Origin: Macrotrachela quadricornifera
Taxonomy: Eukaryota > Rotifera > Eurotatoria > Philodinida > Philodinidae
Direction: 5' to 3'
Assembly (NCBI GenBank): GCA_022393335.1
Contig: JAJEKB010020547.1
Span: 152,865-216,864 of the forward strand
DNA length: 64,000 nt
Shown here: positions 1 to 10,302 of the stretch, piece by piece
Position numbering within the stretch: the first letter of the stretch is position 1
Layout of the letters: the number at the start of each line of letters is the position of its first letter
Translations under genes and position numbers: made by a program
The notes under the pieces: generated by a model
The model's database searches: none
What the model was told of the DNA's origin: nothing
What the model saw: the letters and a program-made list of their open reading frames with translations, nothing else

Positions 1-1760
1 TACTAGAAGTTCTCCTCTTGGATATGGTTTATCATCAAGTGTATAACCCATTTCTGGAACAGATTCAAGACGATATTCAACTGAATTGTCGATACTATTA
101 TTGAATGTCACACTTCCACATTCTGAGATTCCATAGGATTCATTGACTATACAATGTTTAAAACATCGTTTCATGAATTTTAATACAGCTGGACTAACCA
201 TTGCACCACCTATAGCAATTGATTTGCATCGATTAGGAATAAGTTTTGAAAATTGTTGTAGAAGACGTTGTTCTTCTTCTGCTATACATTCAGATGGATA
301 TTGAGCAATTATCAATGCAAGTGCTGTCTTGAATTCAGTGTATATTTTATTCCAAATACTTGGTGGAGCACCAAAGTATGATGGTCTAACAAGAGCTAAT
401 TCTTCCATAAGTCGAGAAGGATCTCCGGTATAGAATCCAGTTCGACCTCCTCTCAGAAATGTTGTAATAATAGCATCACGATCTGCTGCCCATGCCAATG
501 GTCGATAAGAAAGTGTAATATGTTCAGTAGAAGCAGATATACCCCATCGTGGAAACGTCGCTCGAAAAGCACTTTCTGAGATCATAGCACCTTTAGGAAA
601 ACCAGTACTGCCACTCGTATATATAATTGTAAGGCAATCATCAGGCTCCATGTTAACATACTCATACTTGTTAATGGAACCGTGTTTTATGATATCACCC
701 ATGTAATGCATGGATATTTTATTGTCTGCTGTACCTATTAAAATGATACCAAGAATTATGTGAAAGTTAGATTATTGGATGTTGTCATTTGTACTAGTTT
801 CTAGAATATTCGGCCATTGGAACGTATCATTCTAAATTCTTTTAAAAGTCTATCGAGATCAAAACATGTACCTTGAAACTCAGTATCAAAGTAAAGCTTA
901 TTTACTTTTCTCAAGTCTCATTGTGCCCTGCAAACTATCGTATGGAACAATTCATTGAAACTAACTAGTTTATCTCATATAAAATCTATAAACTTAGAGA
1001 AAGAAACACTTTTTCCAAAGATTTTACAAATAAATCAATTTGAAATTTAATGAGCTCAATTGTGAAGATACACTATAAGCTCACCTGATATGATATCAGA
1101 AATAGGATCCATACACACAATATGTTGAAGTGATGGACATTGTAAATGCATTTCAAGAAATCTTGGTAGCATGTTTTTGTCACAAACAATAACAGAAATT
1201 TGTGTATTATTGATAACATATATAAGTTCACGATCATTAAATAAAGTATATATTGGTACACTAATGATATTCTGAAAAATGCATGCAAAGTCAGTAAACA
1301 CCCATTCATGTCGATTAGCTGCACAAATACCGAGATATCCTCGTGGTTCAATTAAACGTCTTAATCCATGCCCAAAATTCTTTGATCGTTCACCTACTTT
1401 ATTAAATGTTATCCATGAATATGAATCTGTATAAATGGAAGGATTATCTTTATCAACGTCCCGAACACCAAGACAATGACGATCCCAATACATTGCTATT
1501 GCAGCTCGAATACTAGTAGCTATATCAACTTTAGCACATTCTCTTTCTTCTTCACAACCATATGCAAGTTCACGAATCATTCGATGTGGATGTGGTGGTT
1601 TAACTGTTGCTGCACATTCTTCGCAAAAATCATAGTTATCGCAGACTGTACAATTGTGACGAAACTCGCCATGTAATATGCTACGCTCGCATGCATCACA
1701 ATACCAGTAACTTGGTTTCATATTAACAGATGTATTGATATCAATCTTGAAAAGAGACAT
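1..1760 (-). CDS. ZZ zinc finger-carboxylic acid reductase, copy 1 (3' part off-window)
   Basis: Two exons are visible. Exon 1 (1085-1760) starts at ATG 1760 and encodes a ZZ-type zinc finger (YWYCDACERS, CTVCDNYDFCEEC, HPHRM) followed by the N-terminal part of an acyl-CoA-synthetase-like adenylation domain. The intron is 735-1084 (gtgagc...ttaatag, 350 bp). Exon 2 (1-734) carries the ATP/AMP signature IYTSGSTGFPKGAM and the ESYGISECG motif, and runs off the left edge in frame. The protein aligns throughout with the complete paralogue at 13124-17024, which has carrier and reductase domains after this point, so this copy is expected to continue beyond base 1. Role by family: ATP-dependent activation of a carboxylic acid, then NADPH reduction to an aldehyde. 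The substrate is unknown. The splice junction is inferred from the paralogue. No frameshift or stop is seen in the visible part. Confidence 0.85.
735..1084 (-). other. Intron 1 of reductase copy 1 (350 bp)
   Basis: Donor gtgagc (1079-1084) and acceptor ttaatag (735 onward) join in phase 1, giving a reading continuous with the paralogue. The equivalent intron in copy 2 is only 43 bp, so this one is about eight times longer. Nothing recognisable was seen in the extra sequence. Confidence 0.75.
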
Positions 1761-2923
1761 AATAGAAATTAAATAAGAAACTATTCAAAATGGTAAAACA
1801 GTTCTTAGTTCAAACTCTTTCTATAAGATAAATCGTAGTGACATATGAAAAATCCAAAAATCATAACTTCTTCTAGAATTTCTCAGGGTTTTAGATATTC
1901 TACTAAAGAATTGGTCTATAATATAGTATATCTCATTAAGACTTACCTTATGCATAAAGTTCGAATCCAAAAACAATTGATTTATATTTAAACAGTTTCC
2001 TTGTAAGTTCAAATAAATTATTTCTATTAAAACTTTTAATAGTGAAAAATATTAAAGAAGAATTTGGAAAAATTCATAAATATGACAAAAGAAAGTGAAA
2101 ATCCGTGTTGAGTTCCATAAAAGAAACACTGGCATTTGATTTCGCTAATAGTATTATTATAGACAAACATCGTTTTTTCTCTTTATCCGAGTTTTATGTG
2201 TACTTCAAAAAGTAAAAATTATTGACGGCAAATTGATTTTGATCGAACTGTCGAAAAACTATCTAACTTGAGTATATGCTCAGCATTTTGACCTTATCTC
2301 ATGAACGGATTGGCCATTTGAGTTCTCGGAAACAGTTTAGTCTACAAACTTATTCTGCTCAAGTGAAGAAGTTATTAGATGAAAGAAGTGATAGAATTCA
2401 AAAGCTGCGTAAATCTGAAGCAATATTACAATGCGGGAGGTAGTATTTTGAATTTTTCTCACGCGCTGCACAAGATCTTAAGCTTATTTTTCTACAAAAC
2501 ATAGATCACATCAAGACACATCTTTTGCCACTAAATTATAAAAATAAAACATCTGAGGAGCTAAATTAGCATGGGTAACACTATAGTCCACTCTATCTAG
2601 TAATCATTGACTCATCTCCCAGAGTGATATTATATTTTTAGAAATTACAAAAATCGAGTTCAGATTCGTGATCAGCTTAGAAAACTAGATAGAAGGAGTT
2701 TTTTCAGAATGGATTTGGGCTTGTATCTAGCGAGATTATGGGCATAGGTAACCACATGGATCTATCAAAGATGTATGATACACAGAGATATCAGTACTTT
2801 CACAATAATCCACCAATATTAATAGCTATCGCGTTCGGATTTTTTCCATTTGATCACTCTTTTTAGTAGCGACAAAATCATCCATCTAGAACACCCTCAA
2901 GATTTAGGCATACTGATCTCAGG
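1761..2923. other. Intergenic, AT-rich, no gene seen
   Basis: Upstream flank of reductase copy 1. Only short, low-complexity open frames are present, and none has domain-like composition. A promoter for copy 1 should lie next to 1761, but no specific motif can be supported. Confidence 0.5.
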
Positions 2924-4484
2924 CATAGGCGGCGGAGCCATTAGGCCTGGGTAGGCTCAAGCCTATCCTAGGCTGGCGGAGGGTAGGCTTGGGTATGCTC
3001 AAACTTGGACAGATCAAAGTTTTGGTAGGATTAGGCGTGTTAAAAAACTTCAATGAAAAGTTTTGGGTTTTTTGACTGTCTTGTCAACATGGACAGTTTC
3101 AAGCGAAAGTGTACTAGCCCTTTTCTGAAGATAGTATCAGATAGCGTAAACATTTCTCTTTAAAGTAGGATGTCGCTCTAATATGTGGCATCTTTCAATT
3201 ATGTGATAAGCTCGTTGCATGAAGTGCATACCAAAAACTGGTTTTGGGTATGTTCTTCGTGTAAAGAGTCTAGTATGAGATCCAAAGATGCTACGGACCT
3301 CAATGGTGTTTCCTTGTAAAGAAAAATATTTACACTATCTCATGCAATTGTAAAAAAAATTTTACTTGTTCACTACTCCTAGGTAGTTGATCAGTTTTAT
3401 CAAAGATAAAAAAGTTTTAGGTGTATACTTAAAGAAGACATCTTACCGAGAAATATTTGCAACAAAACATATTCGATATTTTTTTTCTCTACAATCGTAG
3501 AGAGATCTCTTATATATATTGATAAGCCATATAATGTAGCAAGCCTGTCATAAAGACATTCTCTATGCTTCTCATGTTGTAATTTAGATATTTTGATGAG
3601 CTTATCGATATCAACTCGCATTTTTTATGAGTTCTTCATTCAGAATCGAGACACATTTTATGTCTTTGATTACTCATGTCTTTGAAATTAAATTTAAAAA
3701 GAAATTTCTGCTCCCAGTTTCAAACTTCTACATCGATATGATGCGAAAACATAACACTAAGCGTTTCCTCAAATTTTAGTAGCGTTTCATCGAAGAAGCA
3801 TCCTGTTGGACTCACGTTCACATTTTCGTCTAGACGCAACTTTCTTCGTTAACTGTTTATCTACACTGAGTAGACTACCTTTATACTTATGTCAATATTT
3901 TTTGAATATAAAAATGTCCAGACGCAACTCAAAATTGAACTGTGTTTGAACGCCACTTAAAAAATTTTTTAAGTCGTGTCTGAACGCGTTCGAAAAATGT
4001 CTTAAATAGAGTCTAGACGCGTTTCCACAAATGCAATACATTAGCACACGTATTCCTGGAATATGTTCATCAAGTGTGTCAATTAGAAGCGCATACTGGA
4101 GGACACATAGCCTCTTTTAATTATTACATATGATTCTAACGAATGAAGCGATAGGGATACATGCCAATCTATATTAAGCATAAATTTAAACGCATGCGGA
4201 TGCGTTTATTTATGTCAATGCCTTCAAACTGTAAACGTTCTCTAAATGCATCCAAGAAAAACAATAGTGAATGCGTTTACCTGTGTTTCCACCATGCTTC
4301 AATACATAAATGTCCCAGAACATCGGCATTTGCAATAAAAGCACATCTATCTGCATTTAAAATGCCTTTCGTAATTATATGGTGGCATAGCATTAAAAAA
4401 TTACACCCTCTATTTAACCTGTCAGCAAGCGTCTTATCAAAAATGTTGAGCCTACCCTAGATTCAAAAAGTTCCGCCACCTATG
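2924..4484. mobile_element. Non-autonomous hAT-like DNA transposon with 8-bp TSD
   Basis: The ends are inverted: CATAGGCGGCGGA at 2924-2936 and TCCGCCACCTATG at 4472-4484 (one mismatch), with similarity extending inward through a GGTAGGCTCAA block on each side. The element is flanked by the exact direct repeat ATCTCAGG (2916-2923 and 4485-4492). An 8-bp target duplication with short terminal repeats containing GGCGGA is the hallmark of the hAT superfamily. No transposase frame is present in the 1.56-kb body, so it must have been mobilised in trans. The interior (3820-4220) has several short degenerate GACGC/GCGTT motifs in both orientations, which resemble subterminal transposase-binding repeats. 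Confidence 0.85.
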
Positions 4485-5894
4485 ATCTCAGGATACAGGT
4501 TTTTTGCATTTTGTGACTCTGTTTAGGCAACTTTTACTTAAAAAACTACGATTTGATTCAAAACTAATATCATATTCGGAATCAGCGTTAAAACCTGAGT
4601 CGATACATATATATTTGAAATAATTCTGAGAAAAAATTTTTGTTTTGAAAAAATCTCTGTACCTCCCTCAAGGATGGTCTGGTCAATAATGACAATTTTT
4701 TCTCAAACTCATCTATTTCTTGACGGATCCTTCTCATTTTCTTCTCTCGACGGAGATATTGATGAGACAATTCTACGCGCAAAATTTCAGCTCAATCAAA
4801 TGTAATTGTGAACAGTTATCGTGTAAACGGCCGTACATACAGACCGATGCTAGACTGTACTCACTTTTTTAGTACACAAAAATAAAATATCTATATCGTG
4901 ACTTTCTTAATTTCGCTATAACTAATACAGTGACGGTGAAATATAAAAATGAGAACCTTGAATATTTCTCTGTCAAAACTAAAAATAGTTTGAAAATGTG
5001 ACGCATGCAAAATGAATACTCTAATATAGTAACTATCACTTACTTTTCTATAGACTAAAACATTTATTAATAATCTTCTGATAAAAATTTCATTTATACA
5101 TTACTACTTACATGATAAATGATGTATCAAAAAAATTACGCAACAATGCTGTAAGACAGCTGACTCAACATCACCTTCGTCCAATAAGACGTAGTAACAG
5201 CATAAGTTACTTTCAAAATTTTATGCAACATACACGTAACAACAAACATATATATATATTTTTCCTTTTCTTCTTATTGTGATTGTGACTAATACTTACG
5301 TCATATATTAGTCAGCATTGTTCATACGAATGTCTCATAAAATCTTGAGGACATAGAAAAATTAGAATTTGCAGTGACAAATATCTCGAATAAATGCTAT
5401 ATGTTTTTATTTACATCAATGTTTTGAATGAAATACTAGAAGCAGTAACCGACGACCTCTATACTATATTGCGTGATAAAAAGGAAATAAATGTAAACAT
5501 TGATTAGAAGAGGTACTATCGATCAAAAGGAAAAACTATCAGTAGAAATAAATTCTATAAGTGAATTATAGTAACTGTCAAATAACTATATTTGACCAAA
5601 AATCATATTTTACAGATAACGATAATATTTAATACGATTTATTCATCTTTTTCTAGCTCTTCATCGATTTTTTTCATTCAATCTTTTCCAAATGTTTTTG
5701 TGTATCTTTATCGATCAGTCAAGATTCGATTTGATCTTGAAAATGAAACAAGATTATTTGTCTTTTTATTTAAAAGGTTTTATCCAATTTTCAAGGCAAT
5801 ACTATGTAATATCCATATATATACGCATATATATATATAAACATCTGTATATACTATTAGACTATTTCAGTATAACGAACGTTAATTGTCATTA
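4485..5894. other. Intergenic, AT-rich, no gene seen
   Basis: No reading frame with protein-like composition was found. The small open frames at 4588-4782 and 5592-5913 are lysine- or phenylalanine-rich products of AT-rich DNA. Confidence 0.5.
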
Positions 5895-6083
5895 TATTGG
5901 ATGTAATAAATAATAACTATGATAGCAGATAAGTGCATGTATTGGATGTAATAAATAATAACTATGATAGCAGATAAGTGCATGTATTGGATGTAATAAA
6001 TAATAACTATGATAGCAGATAAGTGCATGTATTGGATGTAATAAATAATAGCTATGATAGCAGACAAGTGCATGTATTGGATA
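5895..6083. repeat. 45-bp tandem repeat, four units
   Basis: Units begin at 5895, 5940, 5985 and 6030, and a fifth stops after a few bases at 6075. Each unit starts tattggatgtaataaataat and ends gataagtgcatg. The last complete unit carries substitutions, while the first three are nearly identical, which suggests recent expansion. Because 45 is divisible by 3, the minus strand reads as an open 15-residue repeat (starting MHLSAII). It lacks any other support as coding sequence. Confidence 0.95.
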
Positions 6084-6726
6084 GAAACATTGAATTTGTT
6101 AATTCATTAATAAGACGAATTATACTTTGTGATTTTTAAAATTTTTCAAAAACAACATTATCAAAACAAAGAGAACATCAATGAATGGCTGATGAACTAT
6201 TATCAACTCTTGATGATAAATATGGAGAGAATATAGTATTATAATCAATAGCTGCATATAGCTAATATAGATCAGTTTTGCTATTGTATTTTCCATTATC
6301 TTTTAGATAAATAAGTCAGATTTATCGGATAATTATGAAGTCAAGTTTTTCTTTTATTATTATAAATGATTTCCATCTTATCTGAAGTTGTTTGAAAATG
6401 AATGTATTTTTGTTTTTATATATTTTGATAGAAGTTTGAGTTTAAAAATAGAGCAGCAACGAAACGAAATAAGGCTGCGCATAATTCACAACAATTATAC
6501 CTACTGACATGATTCTTCCCTTTTCGATTGAGATTTGATTTATATGAAACTTGCTTGAGAATGAATACTTGCTGTTAGGCATGCATATTATAACAAAAAT
6601 CTTGAATGATGCTCAAGAAAAATAAGAATGTGATAAAATCAGAGTAAGAATATCGATTAGTAATGCCATTTTAACTTTCTTCACAAGTAATACAAATCAT
6701 TTTTATTTTCAGAATAGATACTTTTT

Positions 6727-6926
6727 TGTGGAGCTCACATATGAAAAATGTAGGTGTAAGTTTTAAGTCGAAGTTTTGTGGCTCTCCCCTCTCCTTACAG
6801 ACATCCCCATTACAGACACCCCTCTATTATAGATATTTCTCTCCATTGCAAATAGGCACGATGCAGAAATTGGTTCCTACGTTTTTTAGCTGGGGCCCAC
6901 TTGCTTAAAGATATGTGAGTTCCACA
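6727..6926. mobile_element. 200-bp MITE with 16-bp terminal inverted repeats
   Basis: The left end TGTGGAGCTCACATAT (6727-6742) is matched by the reverse complement of ATATGTGAGTTCCACA (6911-6926) with one mismatch. The body is unrelated to neighbouring DNA and relatively C-rich (CTCCCCTCTCC, CATCCCC, CACCCCTC). No coding capacity. No clear target duplication was identified, so the superfamily is unassigned. Confidence 0.65.
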
Positions 6927-7117
6927 TTGTAGTTTCAAAGAGAATACGTTGACAAGCTTTTTATCCTGTTTTTCTCATTCCTCCAAATGCTGGTTTGAGA
7001 ATATAATCGAAAGCATACTTCTCGAAATTATTTCAATAAATAATAAGTAATACTTGTCGCTACAACTTCCTTGACTCTTGGCTGAATCCGTTCTACGAAT
7101 ATGTTTTAATTGTCGAG

Positions 7118-7501
7118 ATGTTGAATGTGCATGTATTGATTCATCGTCATCGAATGAAATTAGCTCCAGGTGTTGCATGGAAAAATCCTGATTATGATCC
7201 TTATGCAATAGCAATGAGCGAAAAATTTCTCCAGAAACTAATCAGTATCGCTGCTCCTACGAAAAGTATTCTGGGCGCATATATGAGTTATATTAGTTCA
7301 TTTTTACGAAATTGGCAAACAATATACTACCATGATCATTGGAATTGTCTACAAAAGATTCAAACAAAATGGGATTCGACATGGTATTTTCGCTTCCCAC
7401 AAGGCATTCCACCATATGATCAACTGTCGAATGCTTATAAGTTAAGCAATAGAAATGTGGTTATTGTTGGCAGTTTCATTCTGTTAGGATGGTTCCAATG
7501 A
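7118..7501 (+). CDS. Unrecognised open frame, possible exon or gene remnant
   Basis: A 127-residue frame with balanced, protein-like composition between APGVAWKNPDYDPYA and VIVGSFILLGWFQ. It contains several Trp, Pro and Tyr residues, unlike the Lys/Phe-rich chance frames around it. The sequence before GCTCCAGG (ttag) could be a splice acceptor, so the true product may start upstream of the apparent ATG. No family was recognised. It could be a terminal exon whose upstream exons are lost or undetected, a decayed gene, or chance. An opposite-strand frame (6975-7214) overlaps its start and cannot be excluded. Confidence 0.3.
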   Translation: MLNVHVLIHRHRMKLAPGVAWKNPDYDPYAIAMSEKFLQKLISIAAPTKSILGAYMSYISSFLRNWQTIYYHDHWNCLQKIQTKWDSTWYFRFPQGIPPYDQLSNAYKLSNRNVVIVGSFILLGWFQ

Positions 7502-8595
7502 TTTTTTAAATCATTTACATTTGCTGTCATTTTCCAAATTCACAAACAGCACAAAATCTAACTTCTTATCTGACATATTCCGTGTAATTTTAGTTTATCA
7601 CCTATTATTACACTAGAAATTTGCAAAAACTAAAATAACTTGATGACAACGGTGAAGAAACATCTATTCCCACGTCGCTTTTAGATTAGTGATATTTTCT
7701 CATTTTCTGCTTTCTCATCAGGATAAACAGACAATTATATTTTCTTTTAAGACTTTTTTTTAGGAAAAGAAAAAAACTGCATTGATGAAATTAATTTTAA
7801 TATTCGAAACTCACTATTTTGCTCTTAAATATAGTCACATATGACTAATTGTATAAGATTTTTCTAACGATATTTACGATATATATAATTATATTGTCTC
7901 TATAGGAATAAAGAATTTCTTTTTCAATTCTCTAAAGAGCATATAAGGATCCATACTCCCACTACATTAAGTTCTGCTTGAAAATTAGTCAAAGGATACT
8001 TTCATAAGTATGTGTCATTATCTAATGTCGTAATTTTGTGACGTCATCTACGATAAAGGCGAAACGTAAATAAAAAGCATCTGCCTATCACGTTGTATGA
8101 GTAATAAAGAAAAAGAATTTGATGAATCAGCTCTATATATTATGCGCGTTGTTTGGAAGAAAAAAGCAAATGACTGACATATAATAAAAAGTAAGCTGAT
8201 TTTTATTACATGAAGAAAATTTTCTCAGTTAAAAAAACGAAAGTTACTATGAATTTTCTGTATGAAATAATATTTTTAAAAACACTTTTACATCAGTTGG
8301 AAAAACGTCTTATTCAAAAAAAAAATGTTAAAAAAACGCACAAAATCAAGATCATCATGATCTATAAATACTTGAACATTGAAATCTTCTAATATGTCGT
8401 AGAATCTAATGGTTTTAAGTTGATCAATAAACGGATATAGATACATGTGATTTTCAGAGTATCAAAGATCAATTCAGCTTTATAACCACTCATATTCATT
8501 CATAAAACCTGTAGTCTTCTTATTTTTTAGATAATTGATATTAAAAAAAAAATTTTTCACCTAGTGAGAGTATTATTTGTGTAAGAAAAACGACA
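7502..8595. other. Intergenic, no gene seen
   Basis: AT-rich sequence upstream of the RING-LRR gene. No convincing frame, RNA gene or long repeat was found. Confidence 0.5.
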
Positions 8596-9691
8596 ATGGC
8601 GACCGTTAGCAAACATGACTACATGAAACAAACATCAATGGATCTTAGTCTTATCTGTCCGATTTGTACAGATCCTCTGCAACAACCGGTATCAACCGTA
8701 TGCATACACATATTTTGTCGAAGATGCATTGAACCATGGCTTATGAAATATAGTAAATCATGTCCAATATGTCGTTACCCGGTAACAAGAGAAAATTTGA
8801 TTCCTATCAATAAGAATATTGGAAATAGTAAATATAGTCGACAGGAAAATCAAAGTATCAAGGATGAACAAACTGGATTGAAGCAAGGTCAGTCTTGATG
8901 TGATAACGAGAAGAAATAAGACTAATTACTTTTAACGAGGTTTACAGTAAACGTTAGAATAAACTCATGATCAATATTGCTATTCCTAATTAATTTTTAT
9001 CTTTGTCTTTTTTTTAGTTACTTCTACGTATCGTAATCCTGAACTTGAACAACGAATTGCTCGATGCATTTCTAAAGGAACTGTATGTTTATCCGAACAG
9101 AATCTAACTGATGACGACATGCATATTGTTGTACAACATGCAATTATTGACAAAAAGTGTAGAAATCTCTATTTAACACAAAATCAAATCGGTCCTCATG
9201 GTATCTCGATCTTAGCCAATGCATTTTATGGAAATCTATCATTAGTAGAATTATCACTTAACAACAATCAAGTGTCTGACAGTGGTGTGGAATATTTGGT
9301 ATCAGCACTGCTATTGCATGGTACATGTCTTCGAGTACTCTGTCTTTCAAACAATCATCTTACCGATGAAAGTGCACAATATCTGGCCATATTACTCGAA
9401 ACAAATCATCGATTAACAAGATTATGGTTATCTGGTAATCAGATTGGTGATCGAGGAGTGCAATTATTAGTTGATCCACTCACTCATCGCAATACGCATC
9501 TCGAAGTTTTATCGCTCTCATCAAATCTGTCAGTGACTGATTCAAGTGTTGATGCTCTCGTTAATATGTTAAAACATAACAAATCATTGAAATGTTTCTA
9601 TATGAATAGTTCTGGTCTATCTATTGAAGCAATAGCGGCATTAAAAGCAATCACAGTAAAAAGGCAAACAAAGATAACTGTTGATTGGTGA
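8596..9691 (+). CDS. RING finger-LRR fusion protein, probable E3 ubiquitin ligase
   Basis: Two exons, 8596-8887 and 9018-9691, with a 130-bp intron (donor gtcagt, acceptor ttttttag, phase 1). The product is 321 aa. Residues about 21-60 form a C3HC4 RING finger: CPICTDP, then CIHIFCRRC, then CPICR, with all zinc ligands present. After a short polar linker come leucine-rich repeats of the ribonuclease-inhibitor/NLR type (LYLTQNQIGPHG, LSLNNNQVSDSG, LCLSNNHLTDES, LWLSGNQIGDRG), ending at a stop directly after KITVDW. By family, the RING would recruit an E2 and the LRR would select targets. The start chosen is the first ATG in frame, 20 residues before the RING. The predicted splice keeps the frame open. 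No signal peptide or membrane segment is seen, so it is probably cytosolic. Function in immunity or protein quality control is only a guess. Confidence 0.85.
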
Positions 9692-9697
9692 CTAGCA

Positions 9698-9992
9698 CGA
9701 GATATCCAAAAAATCTCTTGCACTCAAAAAATTTCAGTATCTCCACTATACTACATTCTGAAAAACTCATTTTTACCTGATCATAAAAAGTTTTGTATGA
9801 CTATGAGTGACATTCAAAAACTAATGAGATAGAGAAATCTTTTTGGAAAAACGGTATTTTAGAATCTCGTTTTTGAGTGCCACTCATAGTCATAAAAACT
9901 TTTTATGATCACGTAAAAATGAGCTTTTCAGATTATAGTATAGTGGAGTTCCTGGAATTTCTTAAGTGAATGAGATTTTTTCGGATATCCAG
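9698..9992. mobile_element. Foldback/MITE hairpin of about 300 bp
   Basis: Two arms of about 125 bp (9698-9824 and 9867-9992) are inverted copies. Matching blocks include GATATCC with an A/T-rich run at the tips, CTCCACTATACTA, CTCATTTTTAC, GATCATAAAAAG and GACTATGAGTG. The spacer is about 43 bp. There is no coding capacity. It begins seven bases after the stop codon of the RING-LRR gene, so it would fall in that gene's 3' UTR if the transcript extends this far. Confidence 0.85.
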
Positions 9993-10302
9993 CAGATGTC
10001 ACAACTTTTCAATTAATGCCTACTTCTCTTTATACCAGAATATTAATCCTGTTTTTTTTCTGATAATAAAACTAATTGAATCAAATAATGAATGAAAACT
10101 GCTTTAATATATTATAATTATCATCATCAAGAGAACTCAAAATCAACTTGCCTTGATTTGATTGGATTTATTTTCAATATAGAAATCAGCTGATTCTTTG
10201 ATATGATATACATGCATGCAAAGAAAAGAAAAAGCTAGTATCATTCACTTAATCACATTCCATCATTTCATTGAAATAACAAATAATATTTTCTGTTAAA
10301 GA
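9993..10302. other. Intergenic spacer upstream of F-box gene
   Basis: AT-rich. It presumably holds the F-box gene promoter, but no specific signal can be defended. Confidence 0.4.

Noticed and set aside
5882..6073. Repetitive 15-residue protein on the minus strand
   Set aside because: It is a by-product of a 45-bp tandem repeat with no start context, domain or neighbouring exons.
5895..6083. CRISPR array
   Set aside because: The units are directly adjacent without unique spacers, and the genome is clearly eukaryotic.
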